Of a stretch of 14,674 nucleotides of DNA, positions 1 to 7,557 are shown in pieces; position 1 is the first letter of the stretch; the number at the start of each line of letters is the position of its first letter. The notes beneath the pieces are model-generated. The model ran no database searches and was not told where the DNA came from. It was given only the letters and a program-made list of their open reading frames with translations. The position numbers and the translations under genes were made by a program. This DNA is from Spirogloea muscicola (lineage: Eukaryota > Streptophyta > Zygnematophyceae > Spirogloeales > Spirogloeaceae), in NCBI GenBank assembly GCA_009602725.1, contig WELB01000253.1, forward strand, positions 66,924 through 81,597, given 5' to 3'.

Positions 1-1619
1 GGCGCCAGGTGTGCTTGGGCCTGCCCCGCGTGCTGTTGCCAGAGTGCGCGCCCCACCAGACGGTAGAGTACCTCCCCGATGGCGATGGGCCGGACCCCTC
101 CGCCGGCCTTGCTGAGCGCCAGCAGTGTACTGGCGCACAGGACGTCCCGAACGCTGGCTGGGACCTGGTCGCGAGCTAGGAGCTGGCACACCTGGTGGAG
201 CGCCGCGAAGTCGGCAGCGTCCCCCTCCAAGAAGATTTCCGGGAGGTGCTCGGTGAGCATGTGGGAAGGACCTCCAGCGGCTGCGCGGCGGCTGCTCTGC
301 AGGGCCTGCCGCAGGGCGTCGGCTTCGAGGACCACCTCCTCCAGCGGGGTGAAGGTGTCCAGCCACGGGGGCAGGGGGTTGCGCGCCGGAGGGTGCAGGG
401 AGTCCAGGGCCGCCCGCGTGGCGGCGTTGGTGGGCGCCAGCACCGAGTCGTCCAGGGCCTGGACCGCCCTGGACAACTCGCCCGCATGGCCGAAGCGTAG
501 CGCCCGGCGGACATTGGCGGCTCCGGCTGGCGCGGCCCGCGTGGCACCATGGTCTGCCGCCGAGGCGGCCACCGCTGCATCGTGGCGCGCCAGAAGCTCC
601 TCCCACTGGCCGCCCTCGAACATCTGGACGCGCTCCAGGAGGGGCTGCTGGCCCTGCCGGCGGTCGTTGTTGGGGACGCGCCCGAGCAGTAGCCGGGGGA
701 AGAGGAGGAACTGCTTCCAGGCCGCCTCGTCCCGATGGTCTCGGACAATCCGCTGCATCGCCGGGCGAAGCGCGCGGCGAATGTTTGGACGCACCCAGCG
801 GGGAACGTGGCGAACGAGCGGGAGGGCCGCCTGGCGGTGGACGGCTGCCAGGTGGAGGCCGGCCAGCCACTGCCAGTGCTGAGGCGTGGGTGGGGACGGC
901 GCGGGTGGGACTGGCCGGCCTGGCCGGCCCCGGCGGCCACCTGAAGCAGCTGCGCCCCGCGCCTGCTCCGCACGGTTGTTGTTGCACACGCAGGCCCGCT
1001 CATGGAGGGTCCGGCCTGACCGCGTGGTGTAGGGCTTCGTGCAGTATTGGCACCGCGGGGGGTCGGGCGAGGCCGGTGAAGGCGGTGGCGGTGGCGCTGG
1101 CTCGCTCGGCGAGGGTGGAGGCGGCGGCGACGGGGGCGGCGCCGATGACTGGCTCAACGGTGGTGGGTTCTGGGGTAGCGGAGGCGACGGCGGCGGCGGA
1201 GGTGGTGACGGCGGCGCCGGCGACGGCGGTGGGAACGGCAGCCCTGTTTCCACGAGAGGCACAACACCCGCGGGAAGATGAGGGGCAGCTTCGTGCTCAT
1301 AAGACGGGGCACCCTGCGGAGGGATTGGGTTCACCTCAGGGGGCCCATCATTTCTCGAGGGCGGAGTCAATAAAGCGGGTGCCCCACACATCTCTGGGGC
1401 TGGAGGCGATATATGCTCCTCCGAGTGATGCTCCTGCTCCGGAGCGGAGACGGCCTGAACAAGGACGGGGGGGCCGCTAGCCGCGACTGCCGCAGCAGCC
1501 GCCGCGGCGGCGATGCCGGCGCGCTTCAAGCAGGAGTGCGCATGGATCGCAAGACCATGTGCATTTTTGCATAATTTGGGACAGCGAGGGCACCAGGGGG
1601 CCAGGAAGAAGAAGGCTCG
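1..1619 (-). CDS. Non-LTR retrotransposon ORF, N-terminal half (zinc fingers plus start of reverse transcriptase), partial
   Basis: One minus-strand frame is open without a stop from 1769 to the left edge, and element-specific sequence begins near 1619. Reading inward it shows two zinc fingers of identical spacing, C-x2-C-x12-H-x3-C. ZnF1 (1592-1530) begins CPRC and ends HAHSC; ZnF2 (about 1047-960) begins CQYC and ends HERAC. Between them is a long Pro/Ser-rich linker. After a Trp/Arg-rich region (HWQWLAGLHLAAV) and a block reading PLEEVVLEADALRQAL comes the start of the reverse transcriptase fingers, LLALSKAGGGVRPIAIGEVL (about 135-75). This order, zinc fingers then RT, is typical of R2-like non-LTR elements, which copy RNA into nicked chromosomal DNA. 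The catalytic YxDD block and the endonuclease lie beyond the window. There is no frameshift in over 530 codons, so the copy may be young. The first in-frame ATG is at 1391, downstream of ZnF1, so the true start is unclear. Confidence 0.85.
1055..1258 (-). other. Proline-rich low-complexity segment inside the retroelement ORF
   Basis: On the minus strand this part of the ORF encodes runs of Pro with Ser, Ala and a few Glu, between the two zinc fingers. On the plus strand the same DNA is GGC/GGT/GGA-rich and gives a spurious glycine-rich frame. It probably acts as a flexible linker; no further function can be read from it. Such GC-rich trinucleotide DNA may vary in length between copies. Confidence 0.7.
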
Positions 1620-1782
1620 CCCATAAAGAAAGAGGGGCTGGCAAAGCCAGCCCAAAAAGAATGGACAATGTCCAAAGCCGAAGAATGAGAAGCCGAGGAA
1701 GGACTCCTCTACTAGCGCCAGGGGAAGCGCTAAGGAAAACAAGCACAAAAAAAACAAAGCAGCTACGAATCACTCAGTAACG
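1605..1782 (-). repeat. 3' UTR of a retroelement copy (tail A, minus strand)
   Basis: Read on the minus strand it starts with GTTACTGAGTGATTCGTAGC, matching the stop region of the copy ending at 3476. It continues with the shared box TTAGCGCTTCC and the box CATTCTTTTTGGGC, then a perfect 8-bp hairpin (1653-1635, GGGCTGGC-TTT-GCCAGCCC), then TTATGGGCGAGCC and a TTCTTCTTCC end. The zinc-finger ORF follows at once. It is a tail-only fragment truncated at about the stop codon. Confidence 0.75.
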
Positions 1783-1856
1783 GCCTGGCTGGCCTCTCAC
1801 AGCCATTGCCCCCTCTGGGTTTATGGGTCTTCTCTATGGGCGCGCACTTTCTTCTC
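1783..1856 (+). repeat. 3' tail remnant directly preceding copy B
   Basis: This stretch carries a degenerate form of the family's 3' hairpin (GGCTGGCCTCTCACAGCC), then TATGGGCGCGCACTTTCTTC. It matches the very end of copy B at about 2274-2325 (TATGGGCGCGCTCTTTCTTTC). The coding remnant of copy B starts immediately after it, so it marks a head-to-tail junction. At 1782 it abuts tail A, which runs in the opposite direction. Confidence 0.6.
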
Positions 1857-2177
1857 TGGAAGAGCTTCTTCGCAGCCCTGGCCATCGATGTCCACGGGGC
1901 CTATGGCCGTGGCTGGCTGGACCTCCTCCAGCAGCTTGCCCGGCAGGCCATCGAGCGGCGGCTGGGTCTGCCAGGGGGCCTGCCCGGCTTCAACGCGGCC
2001 GGCTGCCTGGCCCAGGTCTTCCGGATGCGGCTCTCCGTGTCCCTCCAACGCTCCCTCGCCTATGCCGTCCACTCGCGTGCGGGCCGCGCTATCGCGGCTG
2101 CTTCTGGGTCGCGTCTGGATGCATCAATTCCTGCGTCGAGCTACTCCGACCTGATGTTGCTCACCCGGGGGTATTGA
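1857..2177 (+). pseudogene. 5'-truncated retroelement ORF, C-terminal end (copy B)
   Basis: The frame reads KSFFAALAIDVHGAYGRGWL at its start, contains QLARQAIERRLG and VFRMRLSVSLQRSLAYAVH, and ends DLMLLTRGY-stop. It aligns throughout with the fragments at 2845-3204 and 14443-14674, differing at many residues, so it is an older or different subfamily copy. The region corresponds to the extreme C-terminus of the RLE (restriction-like endonuclease) domain region of R2-like elements; that identification comes from family knowledge of the F-P-L-A-x-D-x-H-G pattern. It has no start of its own and is a dead 5'-truncated insertion. Confidence 0.75.
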
Positions 2178-2330
2178 CCTTCCTGTGATTTCGTCGTGTC
2201 TTCTTCTCTAGCTGCCTAGCTGTGTGTTTTTTGTTTTTGTATTTTTTGGCTTTTGACATTGTCCATTCTTTCTGGGCTGGCTTTGCTGGCCCCCTTTCTC
2301 TATGGGCGCGCTCTTTCTTTCTTCTTCTTT
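2178..2330 (+). repeat. 3' UTR of copy B with hairpin
   Basis: Follows the TGA of copy B. A T-rich stretch leads to CATTGTCCATTCTTTCTGGG, then the hairpin at 2274-2292 (GGGCTGGC-TTT-GCTGGCCC), in which two stem positions are G-U pairs in the RNA sense. TATGGGCGCGC and a CTTTCTTTCTTCTTC tail follow. The same order is found in the other copies. Confidence 0.75.
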
Positions 2331-2360
2331 CTTCAGCTCGTCAGATTTCTTCAGCTCGTC
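2328..2360. repeat. Short direct repeat, two 15-bp units
   Basis: TTTCTTCAGCTCGTC occurs at 2328-2342 and again at 2346-2360, separated by AGA, giving a period of 18. It lies where the tail of copy B (plus strand) meets the tail of copy C (minus strand). It could be a tail repeat of copy B or a local slippage product. Confidence 0.8.
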
Positions 2361-2390
2361 TTTCTTTGATTAGTATGTGTGCTCCGTTGT

Positions 2391-2530
2391 AGAAGAAAGG
2401 GCTCGCCCATTGAGGATAGGGGCTGGACAAGCCAGCCCAAAAAAGAATGAACAAAGAACGAGAAGGGGGCCAGAGGAAGCCAGAGGAAGCGCTAAGAAAC
2501 CAAAGCACACAAAGAAAGAAAGCAAAGAAA
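2391..2530 (-). repeat. 3' UTR of a retroelement copy (tail C, minus strand) with hairpin
   Basis: Read on the minus strand it matches the plus-strand tail at 3488-3612 closely: a TTTCTTTGTGTGCTTTG run, TTCTTAGCGCTTCCTCTGGC, a CATTCTTTTTTGGGC box, hairpin 2438-2420 (GGGCTGG-CTTGT-CCAGCCC), AATGGGCGAGCCC and a TTTCTTCT end. No coding remnant of the C-terminal end is recognisable upstream of it (2531-2840 read on the minus strand). It is therefore a tail-only fragment, inverted relative to copies B, C' and D. Confidence 0.75.
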
Positions 2531-2844
2531 GTGTTCCGTTGTGGGTGCCGAAGTTCCCCTCCTGCCGGCCATCGCACTGCAACCTTAGGCCCCCTAGCAT
2601 GGGGCTTCGCTTTGTGTAGCCCCTTCCGTGCACTGGCTATTGCCTGAACATTGTCTTGGCTCGATCTCGCCTCTCGTCGTGTATGTGCAACGCACGCCTT
2701 CTCCCGCTCCCACCCAGCCCAGTGTGCCACCAAGGCTGGGTATGCGGTCGCCGGCGCCGCTTGCGCCAAGAGAGAAGGCGCGCGGTGCGCATGAAATTAA
2801 AGCGAGGCCAATTCAAGCCAATACATTGTTCAGACAAAAACTAG
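2531..2844. other. Gap with no recognised gene between retroelement fragments
   Basis: No family coding motif or tail box was found in either direction. Open frames exist on both strands, but they are short and resemble nothing I recognise. It may be decayed retroelement sequence or the original host target DNA. Confidence 0.5.
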
Positions 2845-3204
2845 CGCAAAGATAAGGGGGCCAAGGAGCTCAAATACGCTGACCATCCGCCGGCAGACAA
2901 GTTCTTCCCGTTGGCCATAGACACCCATGGGGCGCTGGGCGCTCGGTGGCTCGAGCTGCTCACCCAGCTCGCCCGCCACGCCATCGCCCGTCGCTTCCAT
3001 GGGGAGCCTGTAGACTTCCCTGCAGCAGGGTCGCTGGCGCAATTGTATCGCATGCGCCTGGCCGTCTCGCTGCAGCGGTCGATGGCCCACCCTCTGCATC
3101 TGCGAGCTGGCCGTGCTCTCGCTGCGGGCTCTGGCTTTCGTCAGGTTGATAGCTTCCCGGCAGCTAGTCTGTCGGATCTGAGGCTCCTCACTCGTACTTA
3201 CTGA
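2845..3204 (+). pseudogene. 5'-truncated retroelement ORF, C-terminal end (copy C')
   Basis: Open from just after a TAG at 2842 to the TGA at 3202-3204. It reads RKDKGAKELKYADHPPADKF, then FFPLAIDTHGALGARWLELL, then LYRMRLAVSLQRSMAHPLHL, and ends SLSDLRLLTRTY-stop. K-E-L-K-Y followed by F-F-P-L-A-I-D-x-H-G fits the end of the RLE nuclease of R2-like elements; this is family knowledge, and the catalytic PD-D/E block is not present. It is the longest C-terminal fragment in the window and nearly identical in stretches to the one at 14443-14674. It is truncated at its 5' end and non-functional alone. Confidence 0.8.
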
Positions 3205-3350
3205 GTGATCCATCCTCCCCCTGTTTTATCATAGCATCCTCAGGCCCCTTTGTAGCTGCTCACCGCTCTTAGGCCCCTCTGAACCTTTGTGAATTCTTTT
3301 TGGGATGGCTTTTCGCAGCCCTTGCCCCCATTGGGAGTGCCACTTCTTCG
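3205..3350 (+). repeat. 3' UTR of copy C', variant form, ending at a head-to-tail junction
   Basis: After the stop comes a 40-bp block (3209-3248) that recurs at 14406-14445 with two differences. The rest is a divergent tail: GAATTCTTTTTGGGATGGC, a partly decayed hairpin, CATTGGGAGTGCCACTTCTTC. Copy D coding sequence starts directly after, at 3351. The order tail then truncated ORF repeats what is seen at 1783-1857. Confidence 0.65.
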
Positions 3351-3476
3351 TCGATGGCCCGTGCGCTGCACCTTCGTGCCGGCCGGGCTCTTGCTGTTGC
3401 CTCTGGCTCTGGCCAGGGGACCCACTTTCAGGACCCTAGCCTCTCTGATCTGCGGCTGCTTAGCAGGGGTTACTGA
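3351..3476 (+). pseudogene. 5'-truncated retroelement ORF, last 41 codons (copy D)
   Basis: Reads SMARALHLRAGRALAVASGS and ends SLSDLRLLSRGY-stop (TGA 3474-3476). It matches the final third of the copy C' fragment and the SMARALHLRAG of the fragment at the right edge. It is heavily 5'-truncated and begins exactly where the preceding tail's CTTCTTC ends. Confidence 0.75.
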
Positions 3477-3612
3477 GTGATTTGCAGCTGCTTTCTTTCT
3501 TTGTGTGCTTTGTTTTCTTAGCGCTTCCTCTGGCCCCCCCTTCTCGTACTTTGTTCATTCTTTTTTGGGCTGGCTTTTCCAGCCCCTATTCTGAATGGGC
3601 GAGCCCCCTCTC
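3477..3612 (+). repeat. 3' UTR of copy D with hairpin
   Basis: The best preserved plus-strand tail: a T-rich start, TTTTCTTAGCGCTTCCTCTG, TTCTCGTACTTTGTTCATTC, hairpin at 3567-3585 (GGGCTGG-CTTTT-CCAGCCC), AATGGGCGAGCCCC and a CT-rich end. It pairs in inverted orientation with tail C at 2391-2530. Confidence 0.75.
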
Positions 3613-3669
3613 TCTTTCTCCCTTTCCCCAGTGAATTTAGCCGCTTTAGCCCTCTGGCAAATCCGAGGG

Positions 3670-3704
3670 AAGTCCGAAGGACTCATTCCGAGTCCTTCGG
3701 ACTT
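3670..3704. repeat. Perfect inverted repeat, 15-bp arms, 5-nt loop
   Basis: AAGTCCGAAGGACTC (3670-3684) and GAGTCCTTCGGACTT (3690-3704) are exact reverse complements around ATTCC. Each arm also contains a smaller GTCC/GGAC palindrome. It lies just beyond the tail of copy D and belongs to no recognised gene. It could be a foldback element remnant or a transcript-end hairpin. Confidence 0.9.
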
Positions 3705-4089
3705 GTCTGGCAGATTGGGCTGGCCTTCCACAGCCATCGCCCCCTATGACGTGCTTCTTCATGCTCAGAAGAAGCTCTGCAAAATGGAGACTCGTTGTCC
3801 TTGCTTGCCGCGCCTGCACCACGCTCGCCATAGCATCCTGGAGGCCCAGGCACCTGCCGTTACGTTGCCTGTCGCCTGCCAGCCATGCCCGACTTTGCGA
3901 GGGATACATGCGGCAAGCCTGATAGTCCCGAGTAACTCAACAAGACGTGCAAATTGGCCGCCCTCAGATGCCGCCTCATTGGCTGATAATTAATGAAGCT
4001 ACGAGTCATGGGCACATGTACCCAAACATCAGTCCACCCTTCACATAAATACAGCTCGCAGGCACAACGCCTCCCCTAGCAATAAAATT
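3705..4089. other. Intergenic, including the probable 3' UTR of the CRAL-TRIO gene
   Basis: The left part (about 3715-3760) contains GGGCTGGCCTTCCACAGCC, CCCCCTATG and CTTCTTC, resembling a decayed family tail. A plus-strand frame continues to 3993 but shows no convincing domain. The right part (about 3950-4089) is AT-richer and lies downstream of the minus-strand CRAL-TRIO stop, so it probably holds that gene's 3' UTR. No standard polyadenylation signal stands out. Confidence 0.5.
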
Positions 4090-5982
4090 CTAAGCAACAG
4101 CTGCAGCTGCAGGCGCAGCTTCATCGCCTACGACTGCAGATACCTTTGCAACCTTTGCAGTCGTGTCTGAGTCCTTTTCTGCATCCCTCAATTGCCAGTG
4201 TTGTGCCTGTCTGACATCATCCTGCTTTCGGAGCTTGGCATATGCTTCATGATCATATACCCACTTCTTCTTCCCTCCTAGATCTTCCTCCAGCTCCTCC
4301 AAATCAAACACTTCACTCATGAGCTTAGCACTATCCGGGATTTTGCTGTACACGAAGCGCACCTTCTTGAATGTCACTGGGTCAATGAATGGCTTTATTA
4401 GCTGCACCAACAACCAGATAAGCCCACTATGAGTACACCAAAATAGAGCAGAGAAGGAATGCCTGACAACTTCGTCCTGACACTGCTGAAAGCTGCCCTC
4501 GATCAGCAGAAGTCCATGGCCTGCATCTCTAGAGAAAGGGGTGCCAATTTTCCAAACCTGTCCCTCAGCCAACCATGTTTGCAGCTTGTTTATATAAGTC
4601 AATGCAGCACGTTTGTGATGGAATGAGACCCTTAAAACCAATGCCACTAGACATGCCACATGCCTGGTCCCCTAAGTCACAATATTATTTGGAGCTGTGC
4701 CTTGTCGGTACATACCGACCAGAAAGTCTCAAATATGCGGGGCGGATTGTAGAGGATTGCCAATCCCAGCCTCTCGGGATAGTGATTTTGCAGAATGTTG
4801 AGGGTTTCTCTGGAGCTCCTCATGGGTGGAGAGCTCCGGAACGTCCATCCACGAAAATCAATGAGCCAAACCATCTGCTCCTGATCAGGCGGAAGAGAGA
4901 TGATTGCATTTTCCAAACAGTATGCCAAATGCCTCATCTGGCCGTCGTGGTCACTTGTATTCTGCACATAGAAAGAACATGAAGCAAGAGAGTCAGGGTA
5001 TAAGCAGGGACGAGCCGCTAGAGCCCCATAATGCATATACACCACACTGTCCTATAGTGCACCAAGGACTCCAGAGCACGAAAAATCCATCAGTATTGTG
5101 CCAAAACGTGCTGCCTGCTGAGTACTGCAGTCCCACAAGGCCCGCTGGCAAAACCCTTTCCACACCTGAGAGAGACTCAACACATTGGTACCAGTGAAAG
5201 AGTGCACCTGTCTTCCAGGACACATGATGAGGACCGTGCGTCCTGTGCGATCTAAAAAGCTGGCTTTGTACATCTTCGCCGTCTCTCCCTCGTGTTCAAT
5301 GTCCTCCTGCACCAGCAAACACACGACCAACATACTTCATGTCCTTGAAAGTTGCACGAAGCCTAGGCTCTACTCTGGTGCTTTGCCACTGCCTGACCAA
5401 GCTGTAATGCAGGCCACCATAGGATGTTACTTATTGCCACTTGTTCGCACTCTCTACTTTATCAAGGCTCACCCATGTAATCTCCTCCGGCTTGAAATGT
5501 CGTCGCCACTTGAGGCTCTCTCTCAGCATCTTCTCAGCCTTCCTAGGATTCCAATGACGAGCACGCAAGTAACGCCGAAGACAAGCATCCGTGCAGTATA
5601 TTGCATCCCTTCCAGTCAAGTTCCCCAAAGCAGCCCTCAGCTCTTCGAGCTGTGCAGCAACTCAGCAGATTGAGCTGTCAGCACCAAGCACATCGACCCG
5701 CTTATGAAAGTACTTAGTCTGAGAAGCTGGCATAGGCTGCCTCAGCCCTTTAAGTTGCTGAACATAATCTGCTGGACTCTCATACTTCTCTCTTTGTCAG
5801 ATTGGAGATTTGGCTTATGCCTGACCTGCTTGTGCTGTGATTTAGGTCTTGCTGCAGCATCTTGTAGGTATTGCCTAGTGCAAACACCCCAGCTTGTTAG
5901 TGGTCTACGGTACCTTGGCCTGCTCGTCCTGCCCGGCTGGAAAGTCCTTGAAAGCAGAAGCCATGTTTTGCTGCTCTGCCAT
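4090..5982 (-). CDS. Sec14-like CRAL-TRIO domain protein (lipid transfer), 5 exons, complete
   Basis: Exons on the minus strand are 5982-5914, 5649-5473, 5306-5208, 4961-4716 and 4401-4090. All introns are GT-AG and phase 0, giving 300 residues. Residues about 24-82 form the CRAL-TRIO N-terminal helical region (CLRRYLRARHWNPRKAEKML). Residues about 95-245 form the lipid-binding fold, with MRHLAYCLENAIISLPPDQE, MVWLIDFRGWT, NILQNHYPERLGLAILYNPP and IKPFIDPVTFKKVRFVY. The C-terminus is Lys/Ala-rich. Such proteins bind phosphatidylinositol or other lipids in a closed pocket and exchange them between membranes; the ligand cannot be told from sequence. The start at 5982 has purines at -3 and +4. 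An in-frame ATG at 6087 with poor context would add 35 unremarkable residues. No stop or frameshift interrupts it. The gene is divergent to MSH2. Confidence 0.93.
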
Positions 5983-6729
5983 CACAGGCAATGTACCCAA
6001 TATAAGTGATTCTGGGGCTCTCCAGCTAGCAACAGGCACCTTGTCTCTACAAGACCACCGGCATTCCGTCTCAGAAGCGTCATACAAGTACGCCCAATGC
6101 CGGTTAGACTCCTCACTGTCGTGCGAGCTGAAACCTCAGATGACTGGGTGTGCATATATACCACTAACACACTGAGGAACTCTTCTGTGCCGCTTGCCTG
6201 GGAGCGACAGCACAGAGGCTCCAAGCCGGTTGTCTAACCAGAAAGATCAGGTGAGCCTCCAAGCACCGGCGAGCGGGCCAGCCTACACGTTCATCATGAT
6301 GCCCCACTCATGCCCCACCTGGAGCCTCACGCAAGCTCTCACCTGATCGCAACCCGCAACGCCAGGCTTCGCGCACTGGGATTGGAGAATGCACAGAAGT
6401 AGGAGACAACACGGCTCCGGATCGAGCTCGACGCCGCCAGGCAAGCCTCCCGGCTGGGCGGCGCGCCCGCGGCAGCTGGGAAAGAGCTGTGACGGGAGGC
6501 GGCGTCGACGGGAAGCGCCGGAAGGCCGGCTGGCGAGACGGGCGCTGCGCGGGCGCCGTCGTGCCGGGACGAGGAGCGGGGCGATGCCGGGAGCCGCGCG
6601 CGCCGCCGTGGGCGGCAGTCGGGCGGCGGCGGCGACTGGTGGCCCGGAGGCGATCACGGATGGCTAGTGGAACTGCCGTCGGCCCGACGTGGGCACATGC
6701 CGTCTCCCGCCGCTTGTTCCCTTCTAGCT

Positions 6730-6737
6730 TTTGGCGC
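6730..6737 (+). promoter_or_regulatory. E2F-like site TTTGGCGC (distal)
   Basis: Matches the E2F consensus TTTSSCGC, in the context TTTTGGCGCC, 828 bases before the MSH2 ATG. Plant replication and repair genes are often E2F-controlled. An 8-base match in GC-rich DNA can arise by chance. Confidence 0.25.
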
Positions 6738-7150
6738 CTTTCGGCGCGCCGCGCGCCACCCTCACTTGGCTAATTTAGACGAAACAGGTATCACTTTAGT
6801 GGTGCGCAACGCGCGGGCGCCTTTCTCGTTGCGCCGGGAGGAAGCGCGGGAAGCCGACCCCTCGAACTTCCAGACTGAAGGCCCCCCCCCCCGCGCGCCA
6901 CTTTGCCGCGAGCCGGCCATCGCCACCGCCGCCGCGCCCGCGCCACGCCGCTCGTCCGCTGCCGCCACTTTCGGACAGCTTACGCCGCTGGCCCGGCAGA
7001 TTCTCCTTCTCCAACTGTCAGCAGCATTCGGACCACACGCGCCGATCGACCAGCGGATTGCCCCTCGAGGCCTCCATTCGCTCTGCCTGAGCGTGGCGCT
7101 TCGTCCTCCCGCGCCTTTGCTGGAACTGAGCCTGCGTCAAGCACTGCCTC

Positions 7151-7375
7151 GCTCGGAGGCTCTTGGGTAATCTGCCAGTTCAGTGGCGTCTGCCACAACG
7201 GGCCTATGGTCGCAGGCTTACAATGGGCAACAGCGCCCTAGTTTGGCGCGCTTGTGCCACGCTCTGAGGCTCTCAAATTTTCAGCCGTTTCAGCGGCGTC
7301 TGCCACAGTGCTCCTGCCCTCTACTTGCGTGCTCATAGCCGGCAATAGCGACCTAGCTCGGCGCGTTTGTCCCAG
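7151..7375. repeat. Diverged tandem duplication, about 110-bp units, upstream of MSH2
   Basis: Units 7151-7260 and 7261-7375 align as GCTCGGAGGCTCT / GCTCTGAGGCTCT, then CAGTGGCGTCTGCCACA / CAGCGGCGTCTGCCACA at an offset of exactly 110, then GGCGCGCTTGT / GGCGCGTTTGT at an offset of 115. They are clearly related but diverged, with small indels. Confidence 0.75.
7242..7249 (+). promoter_or_regulatory. E2F-like site TTTGGCGC (proximal)
   Basis: Exact match to TTTSSCGC, 316 bases upstream of the MSH2 ATG. It lies in the first unit of the tandem duplication. The matching position of the second unit reads CTCGGCGC, so only one copy keeps the site. This fits S-phase control of MSH2, but the evidence is only a motif match. 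Confidence 0.35.
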
Positions 7376-7557
7376 GGCCGGCAGCTGATCCGAGCTGCCG
7401 AGAGATTGAGCTCACGCTCCAGCGTGCACTAGAAGCTTTGCCTCAGCAGCGGCTCAATTACTTCGAAGTGTTGCCGTTTTGCGGGCTCTGTTGTCAGCTG
7501 GGGCGTTGGGCACCTACCAGGGGCCAGGGCCTGGTTCTAAACAGCTGAGATTGGACC

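Larger units (their letters stand above)
1..1782 (-). mobile_element. R2-like non-LTR retrotransposon, 5' portion joined to the 3' tail of another copy
   Basis: The element runs leftward off the window. Its zinc-finger ORF is preceded on the minus strand (1782-1605) not by unique host DNA but by a 3' UTR of the same family. That UTR begins at a TACTGA stop-codon context matching the ends of the other copies and includes the conserved 19-nt hairpin. So a tail fragment is fused head to tail with an apparently full-length 5' end. R2-like assignment rests on the N-terminal zinc fingers here plus the nuclease-like C-terminal fragments elsewhere in the window. It is an inference, because no single copy in view contains both ends. 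Confidence 0.75.
5983..7557. other. Divergent intergenic region between CRAL-TRIO and MSH2 genes
   Basis: This 1.6 kb region must hold the 5' UTRs and promoters of both genes. Its middle (about 6400-7170) is very GC- and CpG-rich, and an 11-base C run lies at 6882-6892. Long open frames there on both strands are Arg/Ala/Pro/Gly-rich and look like composition artefacts. The 7151-7375 part is a diverged tandem duplication. No TATA box is evident. An unspliced or spliced 5' UTR for either gene cannot be fixed from sequence alone. Confidence 0.7.

Noticed and set aside
79-882. Plus-strand open frame of 267 codons over the retroelement region
   Set aside because: It is the complement of the reverse transcriptase ORF. 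The minus-strand frame has recognisable zinc fingers and RT motifs, whereas this one is Arg/Ala/Ser-rich with no motif.
176-1003. A second minus-strand frame with an ATG, 275 codons
   Set aside because: Wrong frame. The adjacent minus frame carries the zinc finger and RPIAIGE-type RT sequence.
785-1480. Plus-strand glycine-rich and alanine-rich frames
   Set aside because: They mirror the proline-rich linker of the minus-strand ORF; their composition explains their length.
2341-2769. Minus-strand 142-codon frame
   Set aside because: Half of it translates the 3' UTR and hairpin of tail C, which is non-coding in all other copies.
3595-3993. Plus-strand 132-codon frame with a few Cys and His near its middle
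   Set aside because: A decayed zinc finger was considered, but the Cys/His spacing does not fit the C-x2-C-x12-H-x3-C of the family, and the frame runs through the palindrome.
6667-7170. Plus-strand 167-codon frame in the divergent promoter region
   Set aside because: GC-rich, Arg/Ala/Pro/Leu-rich, no domain, and overlaps equally long frames on both strands, so composition explains it.
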